From assembly GCA_949752795.1 (NCBI GenBank), contig OX457061.1, positions 6,879,239 to 6,943,238 on the forward strand: 64,000 nucleotides of DNA, read 5' to 3'. Positions within the stretch are counted from its first letter, which is position 1; each line of letters opens with the position of its first letter. The notes below the pieces were generated by a model. It was not told the DNA's origin and did no database searches. It saw nothing but the letters and a program-made list of their open reading frames with translations. Source of the stretch: Hyperoodon ampullatus. Taxonomy: Eukaryota > Chordata > Mammalia > Artiodactyla > Ziphiidae. Shown piece after piece: positions 10,431 to 21,524 of the stretch. The translations under genes were made by a program, and so were the position numbers.

Positions 10431-10842
10431 CACCTCTTGGTGAAGGAATGGGGGGTGGGGTGCTCCAGGCCTAAGGACCCTGGACTCACCTCTGCTGCAC
10501 AAGGTGGGGGACCCGCCCTTTCTGTATTCTGGCTTCAGTAGTTCCAGCGGGTGGCTAGCCAGGTGGGAGGGTGGGAAACGGTCAGGAAGGCAGGTGGAGG
10601 CCCACCTCCAGGGGAGGCCCTTCAGGGGCAGCTGTGTGGATTCAGAGAGAGGCCGCCTTTCTGCCCCACCCCCTCCTGGGGCCTCCAGAATGAGGGAGGA
10701 CGGGGGAAGAGAGCGGACAGTGGGGCGGATGGTGGGGTCATCTCTGAAACAGGCCACGGCAGGGGTGGGGGGGAAGCGGGCAGGGCAGTACCTTCACAGC
10801 CCTGGGCCACCACCTTTTCCTCCCCTAACGCAGAGGCGGCCG

Positions 10843-10960
10843 TTCCATCCATCCGTCCATCCATCCATCCATCCATGTACTCAGTCACTTATTCATTCAC
10901 TCACTCTCTCCGCCATTCATGCACTCATTCACATGCTCACTCATTCATTCACTCAGATAC
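10843..10960. repeat. (CCAT)n/(CATT)n tetranucleotide array
   Basis: 'ccatccatccgtccatccat' type units at 10847-10876 change to 'attcattcactcactctctc' type units up to about 10955. The array sits at the head of an antisense L2. Confidence 0.9.
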
Positions 10961-11700
10961 CATGTGGGCAACAGGGTACGCAGGTGAGCCGTGTCTGTCC
11001 ACACGGAGCTCCCTGCAGGGCAGCCGACCACACGCACAGAGAGCACGCACACGAACGGGGTAGGTCAGGCTTGCTAAGCGCTGTGGATCTGTGCTGATGG
11101 GGAGGAAAGCAGTGGAGCGAATGCGGTTGGGCCCGTGCCTCCCTGAGGAGATGACCTGCGGGCTAAGGCCGGAAGAATCAATATAAGGAGGCCCGGAAGG
11201 CCTGGGGAGAGGGTCTCTGAGTATCAGGAACAGCAAGTGTAAAGGCCTGGAGGACGGGAGGAGGGCGGCCTGTGTGTGAGATGGAGGGAGGGACGGAAGA
11301 TGGGGACCGAGGAAGATGGGGACCCAGGCAGAGTCGTGCGTGGGCTGCTGCTGTGGGCACAGAGTCCGATGCCCTTCTGGGTACAATGCGAAGCCACTGG
11401 GGGTCAGTCATGTCTTTGAAGGCACTGTGGGCTTCCCCGGGGGCTGCGCTGAGCGGGAGGCCCCGGGGAAGTGGGAGGTGGAGGCAGGGAGGCCCTGAGG
11501 AGGCTGATGAGCCTCTGGGGGGTGGGGTGGATGGAGAGACTGGACCTCAGGGTGGCTGTGGGGAGGGACAGGGGACAGATTTGGTGACAGAGCCAACAGG
11601 ACTTGCTTATGACTGGTGTGGGGGTCAGGGAGGACCCTGAGTTTGGGGACCTTCACTTTTTAGCACTTGGGACAGAGAGGGGCCTGAGGTTGGGGTGAGA
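10960..11700 (-). mobile_element. L2 LINE 3' region, antisense
   Basis: Antisense L2 phrases run through the block: 'cacacggagctccctgcag', 'ggaacagcaagtgtaaagg', 'tgcgaagccactgggggtc' and 'gagccaacaggacttgctta'. L2 is an ancient, long-dead LINE. The long open frames here are not intact L2 ORF2. Confidence 0.7.
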
Positions 11701-12249
11701 AATCCCCCATAAGTGGGGCGACCCCCAGACGACAGGCTCCCTGGGACCCACAGCCCCACCCCGTGTCCTCGTTCTTTGTGATCACTGGAGGCCCCGTGTG
11801 CAGTGTTTGCCCAGCCACCTGGGCCCTCAGGGGCTGGCGGCGAGTCTGTCCATCTGCATCTGTCTGTCTCAGAGAGGAGGACACCGGAGGCAGAGGGAAC
11901 ATCCGCCAGGGTTGGAGCCAGACCCTCCTCTCTCCGCTTTGCCCTGGATGCCTCATCCCGGGAAGCTGAGGTTTGGATGCTCTGCTGGCTGCAGGTGGTG
12001 CCCCCTGTACCCTGGGATCGGCCCCCACGACTGCCGGCTGTTTACCCATGAGGCCCTCTACCTGCCAGAGACCCCTGGTTTCCATGAGGACAGCTCCCCT
12101 GGGGGCCGAGGAGAGCGGTTTTAGGGTCAGGGCTGTACCATGAGGCAGCCGGCGCTGTGGGACCCAGGGCGCCGAAAATACCACCCTGCCTGCTTCTCCG
12201 CGTGGCCTCAGAGACGACCCCACCATCCCCCACACAGTCCACCCTCTTC

Positions 12250-12870
12250 TTCCTCCTCCCTCACCCCCTTGTCCAGCAAATCTACCCTTTAGGTCCTTCC
12301 CGTCAGTCTGCTGTGCCCCTCCCTCTGCTGCTCCAGTCTGGCCCCCCATTATTTCTTGCCTGGACATCTGCAGCAGCCACCCCACTGGTCTCCCTGCTTC
12401 TCCCTTTGTCCCTGTAGTCCCTTCTGCTTGGGGCAGCCAGAGCAATCTTTCTGGAAGGGTCTTCTGAATGTGTCACTCCTCTACCTAAAACCTTCCATGG
12501 CTCCCCAGTACCCTCAGTATAACATTGAAACTAACATAAGCCCTGAAATGGCCCAACCCAGGCTGACCTCTCTACCGCCATCCTTCAGTGGTACTTTCCG
12601 TAGCTCTCAGCTTCTGAAACTGAATATTTTTCAATTGTTTGAATTAGCTCTGTTTCATTCTCGCCCCTGGGCCTTTGCACGGGCCCTGTGTCCTTTGCCG
12701 GGAGCATCCCCACAGCCTCTGCCTGGCTGACTGCTACTCAAGCTTTGGGTTTCAGGTTAGCCCTCTTCTCCGAAGGCATCTCTAGACCCTGCCCCCTCCC
12801 CCATCACACCCCTGACCTCACTGGACAGGCCCTCCTCTTCAGGGCCTCTCTATACCCACACACAGTAGGT
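12250..12870 (+). mobile_element. L2 LINE 3' region
   Basis: Sense L2: 'gcagccagagcaatctttct', 'gtcactcctctacctaaaa', 'ccttccatggctccccagta', then 'gggcctttgcacgggccct' and 'tgcctggctgactgctactc'. About 600 bases, diverged. The block before it (11700-12250) is unique GC-rich DNA with no supported feature. Confidence 0.85.
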
Positions 12871-13139
12871 GTCTGGGAGAAGGCTCAAGGGCAGGCTGGG
12901 AGGATTGGTGGTCCGTGCTCAGGCCTCTGGGGTATGTGTGCCGGAGAGAGAAGGAGGCAGCTCCTGGAGCCATTGTCACAGCAAATGTAACCTCCCATCT
13001 CCAGGGCCCCAACATGGTCCCATGGAAGGTCTTGGGCCACTGCCACAAATGGAAGAGCAGCTAGAGGGCACAGGGAGGGCTCTGCCCACAGACAATCCTA
13101 CTGGAGACGGTGTCGTGCTCTGTGCCGAGAGCCACCTTT

Positions 13140-13480
13140 GCTCGAGCTCATTCTGTCCCTTTGTCATCCCCAGGTCACAGATGAGGAAACTGAGGCTCTG
13201 AGGGGGTGCTGTGACTTGCTCAAGGTCACACGGTCATACCAGAGCTGGGGTGGGAACCCCGGATTCTGGCTGTACGTATCATCAGTCACCACCTGGCTGG
13301 CTTTGGGCACTTCACCTAGACCCCGTAGGCCTCGGTTCTTTCTCCAGAAAATGGGCTTCTTAACAGTAATGACTGCTTTTCGGGGTGTTTGTGGTACCAG
13401 CACCCTGCAGGGGAGTGATGCAGGCCCAGCTTTCGGAAGAGGTGGGTCAGAGAGGGAGGGACAGTGATGTGGCCGTGGTC
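13140..13480. repeat. MIR pair, antisense then sense
   Basis: Antisense MIR at about 13145-13275 ('cacagatgaggaaactgagg', 'gctcaaggtcacacggtca') is followed by sense MIR at about 13280-13390 ('ctttgggcacttcacctaga', 'ctttctccagaaaatgggc'). Head-to-head old insertions. Confidence 0.65.
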
Positions 13481-13489
13481 ACAGAGTAT

Positions 13490-14370
13490 GGGGGGAATTG
13501 GGTTAGCCTCTGAGGCCAAGGCTAGTGGTACTTGGTGAGATTTTCTCCATTAAGCTTCTCTTTGAGACCATAGCCGTTGGGGCTGGGGGGTGGGGTGGGG
13601 TGGGTGCACCGCTTGGCCAAGTCAAGGGAGAGCCTGGGAGGCTCCATGATGTCAGGACTGTGGCTTCAGGCTCCCTCTGGCCCTGGCTCTCCCTCAGCTC
13701 CTAGGGCAGGCGCAGGGGGTCAGGAGCTTTGAAAGGGGTGCTGGAAACGTGAGCCACTCAGAGGCCAGAGCCCGCCTTCCTGGCAAACTCTGTGAGGGTC
13801 TCAACATAATGCTTTACTCCCCCAGCCCTGGTGCAAATCTGGGAAGCTCTGGTGTGAGCCTCGGTGGCAAAAAAGGAATCGGGCAACTAGCCTGAAGCCT
13901 GGCCCAGCCCTGTGGGAAGAGCACTGGACGGTGAGTCCAAGGCAATCTCTGGCATGGCCTCCCTGTGCACCTGGCCCAGGCCTGCCTCCTCTCTGGGCAT
14001 GAGATGCCTGGTGGGAATCTCTCATGTCAACTCCATCCCCCTTGATGGTCTGGGCAGCTGGTCCAGGGTCGGGGTGGGTGTTCAGAACCTCGTCCTCTCC
14101 AGGGCCTCCTCAAGTGACTAAAGGTGACACCCTGGCTGGTCAAAGTCATTCGCAGTCGAAGGGCCAAAACTAACCATAGCTCGGAACCCCAAGAAAACTG
14201 TCCCCATGCTTACTCTCAACTTGAGAGAAGTCCTCAGACCAAGGCTGAGGGTGGAGGGTAAGGTGGTCTCAACTTAATACCTTTTGAGAACTTACTGGGG
14301 CTACATGTGCCCACCACAGTAGTAGTCTGTCTTTCAAGCCAGAGCATGGATCCTCTATCCTGCATGGGTG
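13490..14370. other. Unique sequence, no feature seen
   Basis: About 880 bases with no repeat, RNA or coding feature that I can support. A G/T-rich run at 13588-13601 is the only simple sequence. Confidence 0.4.
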
Positions 14371-14379
14371 CCTTGATTA

Positions 14380-14680
14380 TTCCCATCCTGAGATATTTAT
14401 TGGGTGCCTGCTCTGTGCCAGGCACAGAGGCTCAGAGGGGAGGAGGCTGCAAATGCAGCCCCCAGGAGCCCACAGTTGGGCCAGGCAAGCTATCCAGAGT
14501 CCAAGAATTAGAACACAGTGTGGCAAACCTGACAAAAGAGTCAGCCACAGCCCAGACCCCTAACCACTGAGCACTGGGCCAGGTCCCATAAGGGATCATC
14601 ACCGCCATTTGACAGATGGGGAATTTGAGGCTTAGAGAAAAGGGAGGTGAGCTGAGAGCTGGAATTTTCAGGAGGTGGAG
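14380..14680 (-). repeat. L2 and MIR fragments, antisense
   Basis: 'agatatttattgggtgcctg' and 'ctctgtgccaggcacagagg' (14390-14435) are antisense L2. 'gccatttgacagatgggga' and 'gaggcttagagaaaaggga' (14600-14650) are antisense MIR. Confidence 0.65.
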
Positions 14681-14744
14681 CCAACACTACAGTCCCCTAC
14701 AAACCACACACAGGAGCATGGCAGCCCTCAGAAGGCTTGCAAAC

Positions 14745-14960
14745 TCCTTGGCAGGGCCTGCAAGAGGTCACACGATGGGGCCTGTCTGTGTACCTCTTGC
14801 TGCCTGCATTTCAGCTTCTGGGACATACAGGGCTCCCACCAGCCACAGGGCCTTTGCACGTGCCTGAACCGCTCTTCCTCGTGTTGTAACTGCCCCAGAC
14901 TATGTACCCATGAGGATGGGGTTAGGGCTGGTTGCTCCCTTGTTTACCCAGGAAGTGGCC
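14745..14960 (+). repeat. L2 fragment
   Basis: 'cacagggcctttgcacgtgc' with 'ctgaaccgctcttcctcgt' corresponds to the L2 segment that normally reads 'cagggcctttgcacttgctg'. Short and diverged. Confidence 0.6.
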
Positions 14961-15114
14961 AGGCCCAGCATGGATCAGGGGCTCCCCTTCTCATTGCCAA
15001 GGCATGAGTGAGTGAGCGGGGGGCAAACCAAAACAGGGAACTTTAGGCAGGTCCCCCAGTGCTGTTCTTCTCTGCCCTGGATAGGGCCCCCTTGGTTTGG
15101 TTGGGATGGAGCTG

Positions 15115-15255
15115 AGTGATGAGCTAACATTATGTAATTGAATCCTCATAACCATCCCGTGAGGTTACCACTATCATTATTCCATTTTCATAATTGAGGC
15201 TTGGAGAAGTGAGGTGACTCACCCAAGGTCACTCAGCCAGTGAGTGTCAGAGCAG
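15115..15255 (-). repeat. MIR SINE, antisense
   Basis: 'gaatcctcataaccatccc', 'attccattttcataattga' and 'acccaaggtcactcagcca'. Clear antisense MIR that ends at the L1 boundary. Confidence 0.8.
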
Positions 15256-16020
15256 GAATTTTTTCCAATTTATTGAGGAATAATGGACATACAATAACTG
15301 CACACATTTAAACTGCATTTCGGGGAGTTCCCTGGTGGCCTAGTGGTTAGGATGCCGGGCTTTCCCTGCTGTGGCCCAGGTTCAATCCCTGGTTGGGGAA
15401 CTGAGATCCTGCAAGCTGCATGGCACGGCCAAAAAAAAAAAAAAATTGCATTTCGGCCTATGTATACACCCATAAAACCGTCACTACCATCAAGACAGTG
15501 AACAGCTCCACCCCCCTCCAAAACTTTTCTTGTGACTTTCGTGGGACCTCCTAGCACCCAGTGTCCCCCGGCAACCACTGAGTTGCTTTGTCACTATAGT
15601 TTAGCTGGCACTTTCTAGAATGTACTAGAAATGTATGCACAGTATGCCTTCTTTGTCTCCTGGCTCCTCTCACTCAGCAGGATGACCTTGAGTTTCTTCC
15701 ACGTTGCTGCAGTATCGGCAGTTCATTTCTTCTTATTGTTTACGGAGTCCTGTCCCATCGTAGGGATGCCCAGGAACTGCGGAGCCAGTCTTTTGCTGAT
15801 GGACATTTGGGTTGGTTCCAGTTTTGCCTGTTACAAATGCAGCTGCTATGAACATTCGTGTCCAAGTCTGCGTGGACCTAAGTTTGCATTTCTCTGGGAT
15901 AAATGCCTAGGAGGGGAATGGCCTGACCATATGGAAGGTGTATGCTTCACTTTGGAAAAAGCTGCCAAATGTTTTCCAAAGTGGTTGAACCACTTTACAT
16001 TCCCACTACCAGTGGAGGAG
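15256..16020 (-). mobile_element. Old L1 3' end, antisense, split by a SINE
   Basis: 'ccaatttattgaggaataat', 'cccataaaaccgtcactacc', 'ccactgagttgctttgtcac', 'tgctatgaacattcgtgtcc' and 'ggaatggcctgaccatatgg' follow, in order, the reverse complement of a mammalian L1M/L1MA 3' region. It is interrupted by the SINE at 15324-15446. The open frame crossing it on the plus strand (from 15631) is an antisense read of L1, not a gene. Confidence 0.85.
15314..15456 (+). mobile_element. Short CHR-type tRNA SINE inside L1
   Basis: The body is 15324-15446: the head reads 'gttccctggtggcctagtgg', the B box is 'ggttcaatccc', and the tail is poly(A) after 'gcatggcacggcc'. A 10-base target duplication (tgcatttcgg) lies at 15314-15323 and 15447-15456. 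This is the ~120-base subtype, distinct from the two longer subtypes in the window. It is younger than the L1 it splits. Confidence 0.9.
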
Positions 16021-16430
16021 GGTCCCAGAGGAGGGTGGGGACGGGCACCCAGGCCCAGCCCACTACAGAGCCTGCATCCGACACCTCCAGGACCCTCTGT
16101 CACAGTAGGTCTTGCGCCCTGTGCTTCTGAGCTGCAGAAGAAGGACCAAGCCACAGCAGGGGGGCTGGGACGCAATCCCCCCCCCCACGGGTCTGCCTTC
16201 CTTTTTGAGCAGAGTGCTGCCTTCCCCAGCACCCGCCCCAGCTCCTGGAGGGCAGAGCTGGGCACACAGTGGGTGCCAGGCGGATGCCGCTGTGCCCAGC
16301 AGGCCAGACCCTCCGTGGGTTCTTGTCTCTGGTTGTGCTGAGGAAGCCTGGAGCCTCCCAGGCCCATGACACAGGCTGGGGATGGAGATGCTGAGGGTTT
16401 CACTGGTCTTCTCACCAAGCTGGTGAGAGA
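16020..16430. other. Unique GC-rich sequence
   Basis: No repeat family is seen. Long open frames exist on both strands, but they run into the neighbouring L1, the TG array or the CpG island without any domain, so I do not call them genes. Confidence 0.35.
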
Positions 16431-16432
16431 TG

Positions 16433-16486
16433 AGTGTGTTCGTGTGTGTGCGTGCGCTCTCGCGTCCATGCGCGCGCGTGTGTGGG
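16433..16486. repeat. (TG/CG)n alternating tract, Z-DNA-prone
   Basis: 'gtgtgttcgtgtgtgtgcgt' and 'gcgcgcgtgtgtggg' make a mostly alternating purine-pyrimidine stretch that includes CGCGCG. Such sequence favours left-handed DNA under supercoiling and lies about 200 bases upstream of CpG island 2. Confidence 0.75.
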
Positions 16487-16689
16487 GAAGGGGCTTGTGC
16501 CTTTGAGCTCTGGGACAGGACGAGAAGGAAAGAAACCATCAGAACCTGGCAGAGGGGGAGAGACTGAGACCAGACGACCAGAGAGAAGCAGCCAACCCGA
16601 GGAGGGGGCGAACCTCTCCTTCCAGACCCCAGGGAGGTGGGAAGGAGGCGGGGAGGGGTGCGAGAGGGGAGAAGAAATTCTTCATTAAA

Positions 16690-16860
16690 AAACCCCGGAG
16701 CCGGGCCCGCGGCGGCCGAGGAGCCGGGCTGCCGGCAGCTTCCCGCTCGCAGGAGCACAGAGGCCCGCGCCGGCTCCAGCCGCCCGCGGCCGACCTCACG
16801 CGTCCTCAAAGCCAGCCTGTCCCACTTCCCCCGCCGGTTGCTACAGCAACTGAGCTCTGA
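16690..16860. promoter_or_regulatory. CpG island 2, small candidate promoter or enhancer
   Basis: About 170 bases packed with CpG, including two GCGGCC and two CCGCGG-type motifs. It ends in a palindromic X-box and is followed by a TGAGTAATCAGC element (AP-1/Maf-like, 16858-16869). A TCF-like 'ggtcaaagctg' lies further on at 17122-17132. No exon was found on either side. Confidence 0.5.
16837..16850. promoter_or_regulatory. RFX X-box-like palindrome
   Basis: GTTGCT-AC-AGCAAC is two perfectly inverted 6-base half-sites with the 2-base spacing of the RFX X-box (ideal GTTGCC-AT-GGCAAC). It sits at the edge of CpG island 2. RFX factors drive ciliary and MHC class II genes. Binding is inferred, not shown. 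Confidence 0.6.
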
Positions 16861-16892
16861 GTAATCAGCTGCACGGTGACCTTTCTTCCCCC

Positions 16893-17113
16893 GGAGAGAG
16901 GGAGGGAGGGAGAGCTCGGGAGGGAGGGAGGGGGGGAGCAGGAGAGAGGATAGAGGGAGGAGGGAAGGAGGAGGGAGGAAGGGGGGGGAGGAGGGGGAGA
17001 GGATGGAGAGGGGAGAACAGAGGGAGAGAGATGAAGAGGAGGAGGGGAGAGGGTGGATGAGAGAGGGGGAGAGATGGAGGCGGAGGGAGGAGGAGGGGAG
17101 GGAGGGGAGGGGC
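16893..17113. repeat. Polypurine (GGA/GA)n tract
   Basis: About 220 bases that are over 90% purine on the plus strand, made of irregular ggag, gaga and ggaagg units with many G3+ runs. Such tracts can form triplex (H-DNA) or G-quadruplex structures and often sit beside CpG-rich promoters. Confidence 0.9.
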
Positions 17114-17119
17114 TGAGCG

Positions 17120-18670
17120 GCTGGTCAAAGCTGTAAAAACACTGCAGCTGGGGTCTGGGGGCTTTGCGGGGAGGAGCTGGCAGTCAGAAGGCGGGGAGGG
17201 GAGGGGGCAGCTGGCAGCCCTGTGGTGGGGGGAGGGAGAAGCTGCAGAACTGGGGCGGTGCGGGGGGACCGTGGAGGGGGCTGACCCGAACTGATTCTTT
17301 CCCAGAAGGAATCCCCTTCACCGCCCCCACCCGCAGTGCTGCCCCTCCCAAGTTGCCGGGCTTTAGGAGACAAGAACACGTCCCCGTGTGCTCTCCGGCT
17401 CCAAAGATACTCTTTCCGAGCAGCCTTGGCTCCCCCATTCCCCAGATGGGAAAAGTGAGGCCGGGAGGCTTGTTTACAGTTTCAGAGCCTTTCACCTCTG
17501 TGTCACCCCTCCCTCCCTCCTCCTTGCTGCTTCTGACTGCGAGGCAAAGCTGAAGCCAGGGCCAGGTCCGGGGTGAGTCCTGGTCCACCCCCAGCTCTCA
17601 CACTGCCCTGCTTTCTGGCCTCGGTTTTCCTGGTTGTAAAGCAAAGATGCCTGGGGCGGGATGCAGGCTGCCCAGGGAGGCAACCCTCGTTAGGGAGGGT
17701 CCATCAACGCTCTCAGACCCAGGTATTGATTTGAAATTCTCTAAACACAGCAGAAGCAAGGCTGGGCGGATGTGAGCGATCCAGGCAGCTGGAGGAGCTC
17801 AGGGAAGGGGGTGGGTGCAGATGGGAGCCAGGGTCACCGAGGGACCTCTGGGGAGTAGGAGCACCGCTGCGGGAGGGCTTGGAGACCTCCAGGTACCTGG
17901 TATCCTGCCCGCCCACCCAGAGGTTCCTCCCCAGCTCAGCAGCCCTGGGCCAGCATCAGGCCCATCACCCCCCTGGCTCTGGGGACCTGCCTGCCTCCTG
18001 TTTACAGGCAAGGAAGTCCCCGAGTCAGAGTCACAGCCAGCCCATGGAGTGGGGGAAGGATGACAGATGGTGGCATGCCATTTTAACCAGAGTCTGCAGC
18101 AGTTGGAGAAGGGGAGGGGGGACCCTAGGGCTGGTGGGGGCTGGGATCTTGCACTGCTGCCACCCCCAGGGGCCCTGGGTCCCCATTCCTGTCCCCCGGC
18201 ACCTCTCCCAAGCCCAGGTCGCTCAGGTCTGAGGGGGCACTGACCCAACAACCATGTCACTTGGGCTGCCCAAACTCCCATGGACTCTGTGGGTGCCCCT
18301 TGGGTCTGTGGGTGTTGGGGGGTCCCCTGGGGGGCAGTCTCTCAAGGCTCCATGGCAAGGAGAGCCCCGTGACACCCCCCGCGCCCCCGCCAGCTCACAG
18401 CAAGGGCTCCACCACTGGCCAGGAAATGCCAGGCATTGGCAGGGAGTAGCAGTAGCAGGAGGGATGGGGGCCCCAGAGCCCAAAGTTCAGCCCAAGGCTT
18501 CAGCTAGAATACTTAGGGCAGGTTGGGTGCTCGGGAAGGGGCTGCATTCTTATCCTAGCTCCGCACTGAAGTCGATCTAGAACCTCTTTGGACCCCAGCA
18601 TTTACGTCTCCAGCGGTGAAGGGTGCTGGTCACACCCCCTTGCTGGGAGGCAAATGAGAAACCACACGGA
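17120..18670. other. Unique GC-rich sequence
   Basis: About 1.5 kb downstream of CpG island 2 with no repeat family that I can name, apart from a weak MIR-like scrap near 17440-17490. No coding exon can be supported. As flanking DNA of a candidate promoter it is the likeliest place for an unrecognised non-coding first exon. Confidence 0.35.
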
Positions 18671-18684
18671 TAAGTCCGAAGCCC

Positions 18685-18775
18685 ACCTTTTATAGGTGAG
18701 GAAAACAAGACTCAGAGAGGGGAGGTCGCTTGCCCGGGGTCACCCAGCTTGTAACGGGAAGCGCCAGGCTGTGGG
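18685..18775 (-). repeat. MIR fragment, antisense
   Basis: 'cttttataggtgaggaaaac' and 'gcttgcccggggtcaccca' are antisense MIR. Similar fragments follow at 19110-19210 ('gtggggaaagtgaggctcag') and 19490-19560. Confidence 0.7.
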
Positions 18776-19639
18776 TTGTCCAGAATGAGGTACATGTGAA
18801 GCCACAAAGCCGCCACACAGAGTTGCCATCCGAGCTGGCTCCTGTGGCTGTGAGCCTGCCTGTACCAGCGGGTTCTTGACTCCCGGGAACTTCTCTGTTC
18901 CACAAGCCTGCATGCAGCCAGACCTTCGCCCATGGCATGCTCATTCTACAGCAAGTCCTTCGGGCCAGCATTTGGTTCTGGTGAAGATAGTAGCAAGGGC
19001 AGCTATGCCTCTCCGAGCCCAGCCCTGGGCCCCATGCTGGGCTGAGCACCCACATGTGTTGTGTCGTGGGACCTCTTAGGCACCCTCCTTGGGTGGCTGC
19101 TGCTAACCCTGTTTTCAGGTGGGGAAAGTGAGGCTCAGAGAGGGGTGTTGACTTGCCTCAGGTCCCACTGCACTGAGTGCCAGAGCTGCCACTTCTTGAT
19201 CTCAGAGATGGCCTCTTAACCCTAGCGCATATCAGCCAGGCTCGACCAGACTCAGGGCTGTGGGTGTTACCCATGCTGGACTTGGCTGTGAACAGAATTC
19301 CCTTGACCTCTATTAGAAAGCGTTGATGGAAACTGCACAGAAGTTCCCTGGGCACGGGAAAGAGGAAGCTCAGCACAGGACGGGCACATGGACAGGGTGA
19401 GATTGGTCAGGAGGGTTGGAGAGGTCATGGTGCCAGGGGGTACTCACAGCCCAGGGATCTTTTCTGATCCCTGGGTAGTGGATGGGGGTGGGGACTATTG
19501 CCCTTTTAGGCAGATAAGGAAGCTGAAGTCCAAGAAGGTCAGATGACTACCACAAGGCCCATAGGGCATAAGGGTGAGAACAGGGGCAAAGGCAAGATTC
19601 CCTAACCCTCAACCAGTTTGCTCTTTGCTCTACACCAGC

Positions 19640-20215
19640 GCTACCTCTATCCACCCACTCACCCATCCACCCATCCCGCTCCCTACCCATCTTCCTGTCC
19701 ATCTTATCCTTCCTGTCCTATCATCTGCGGATCCCTCCCCCCAGCCACCATCTGCCCATCCTTCCACTCACCCATCTGCCCACTCATTCATCCATCTTCC
19801 TATCTATCCATCCATCTATCTGTCTACTTACACGCTTACCCACCCACCCATCCATGAACCCATTCACTTGTCCATCTTCCCATCTACATCTCCATCCACC
19901 ATCCATCCATCCACCCATCTTCCATCTATCCATCCATCCGCCTATCCACTCAACTACCCACCCCTGCATAAAACCATTTACGCATCCATCTTCCCATTTA
20001 CGCATCCATCTCTTCACCCATCCACCCACCCACTCATCTATCCACCATCCATCCATCCACCCATCCGTCCATCCATCCATTTATCTACCCATCTATTCAT
20101 CCATGAACTCATCCAGTCATCTAGCCATCACCCAGCCAACCACCACCCAACCATGTATCCATCCATCCACCTACCACTCACCCACCATTCATTCGTCTAT
20201 TCATTCTATTTTTAT
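19640..20215. repeat. Long (CCAT/CATC)n tetranucleotide array
   Basis: About 575 bases of degenerate ccat, ccac, catc and tatc units with almost no G on the plus strand. The 228-residue open frame across it encodes HPSTHPS-type strings and is repeat translation, not a protein. Expected to be highly length-polymorphic. Confidence 0.95.
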
Positions 20216-20517
20216 TCTATAACCATTCTGAGTCCGGTTCCTTCACCTTTTAGTTTTTAAACATATGCTTATGTGAGCTGGGTGCTGATCCTGTCCTCTC
20301 TGTGGAAGTGTACCAATTCCCCATCCCCCAGTTCAGCACACCAGTTCCAACTGGTCCCCATCAAGGCTGCAACTCCAGTGCAAGAGGTTCAGGCTGCTCT
20401 CCTTCCCTGCTTGCCTCCACTTGGGTGGGGTCTGGCCTCTAGGTGCTTCTTATTCTTTTCTTTTCTGAGTCACTTCACCTCCCCATCTGGGCATTTCGGT
20501 CTCAAGTGAGAGGCCTC

Positions 20518-20749
20518 AAAAATGTGGAAATAGGGCTTCCTGGTGGCGCAGTGGTTGAGAGTCCGCCTGCCGATGCAGGGGACACGGGTTCGTGCCCTGG
20601 TCTGGGAAGATCCCACATGCCGCGAAGCGGCTGGGCCCGTGAGCCATGGCCGCTGAGCCTGCGCGTCCGGAGCCTGTGCTCCGCAACGGGAGAGGCTGCA
20701 ACAGTGAGAGGCCCGCGTACCGCAAAAAAAAAAAAAAATGTGGAAATAG
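20518..20749 (+). mobile_element. CHR-type tRNA SINE, short (odontocete-type) subtype
   Basis: The body is 20534-20733, flanked by a perfect 16-base duplication (aaaaatgtggaaatag at 20518-20533 and 20734-20749). The A box is tggtggcgcagtgg and the B box gggttcgtgccc. A poly(A) tail follows 'gcccgcgtaccgc'. The long, exact duplication and intact promoter boxes point to a recent insertion. Confidence 0.97.
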
Positions 20750-21148
20750 ACCAAGTCACCAATATGGAGGTCACTTCCATAGCCTTACCACTCTGCAAAG
20801 GACATTGATCATCAGGGCACTGGGGAGTGTGCCATGGGCACCAATGGCGGCCATGGGATGGGCCAAGACCCACCAGTCCAGGGACCAAGGATCAGAAGGA
20901 TGGTCTGGACCAGGCACCTTCCTCCAACCTGCTGTGTGACAAATGGCAACTGAAAACTGAGAACAATCATCCTTGTTCTGAGGATCCGAGAGAAACATGG
21001 CATTTCGGGAAAAGGCAACAGCCTTTCACCAACACGATGGGGAGTTTTTTGAAGGTGTTAGCAGGGCTCAGCCTTTGAGGTGTACATTCTCTTATTACTA
21101 AAACCTTCCAGAAACGTTCCTTGATTCTGCTCAGACCAGCTAGCTTGG

Positions 21149-21480
21149 CATTCATTCATTCATTCATTCATTCATTCATTCTGCATCGGCTGTGTACTAG
21201 GACCTGTTTAAGACTCTAGAAATCAATACAAATATTTTCTGCCCCCAAGAAATGTGCTGACCCTTGGCTTGGAACAGAAACCACAGTCACACTGCATGGG
21301 TGCCAGGCGCGAACTCAGTCCTGGGGGACCTGAGGAGGAGTGTCAACTGTGCCTGGACTGGGCGGGTGGGGAGGGGTCCCAGAGCAGGGGCATGCTCAGG
21401 ATCTGGAAGGACAAGGATGATTGGAGAAGGGCCTTCGCGGCAGAAGGAATAGCACCTGCAAAGCCATAGGGGCAGCGGAG
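21149..21480 (-). mobile_element. L2 3' region, antisense, headed by (CATT)8
   Basis: A CATT array at 21149-21180 leads into antisense L2: 'ggctgtgtactaggacctg', 'aatcaatacaaatattttc', and further on 'ggatgattggagaagggcc' and 'agcacctgcaaagccatagg'. Confidence 0.65.
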
Positions 21481-21524
21481 GAGCAGAAAGGGGAAAGAGA
21501 GGAAGGGGACCGACTCCCTTGAGT

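Noticed and set aside
15631..16341. 236-codon plus frame
   Set aside because: Its first half is an antisense read of an L1 3' region.
16063..16809. 248-codon minus frame reaching CpG island 2
   Set aside because: It runs through the TG/CG tract and L1-flanking sequence; no domain; no methionine context or donor that would make it a first exon.
19574..20260. 228-codon frame rich in HPSTHP and IHLP strings
   Set aside because: Direct translation of the CCAT/CATC array.
20502..20888. SINE-related frames with 'GMWDLP' or 'ATREA' strings (also near 9.1, 24.2, 31.2, 58.8 and 63.3 kb)
   Set aside because: The same peptides recur at every CHR SINE; they are translations of the tRNA-derived element.
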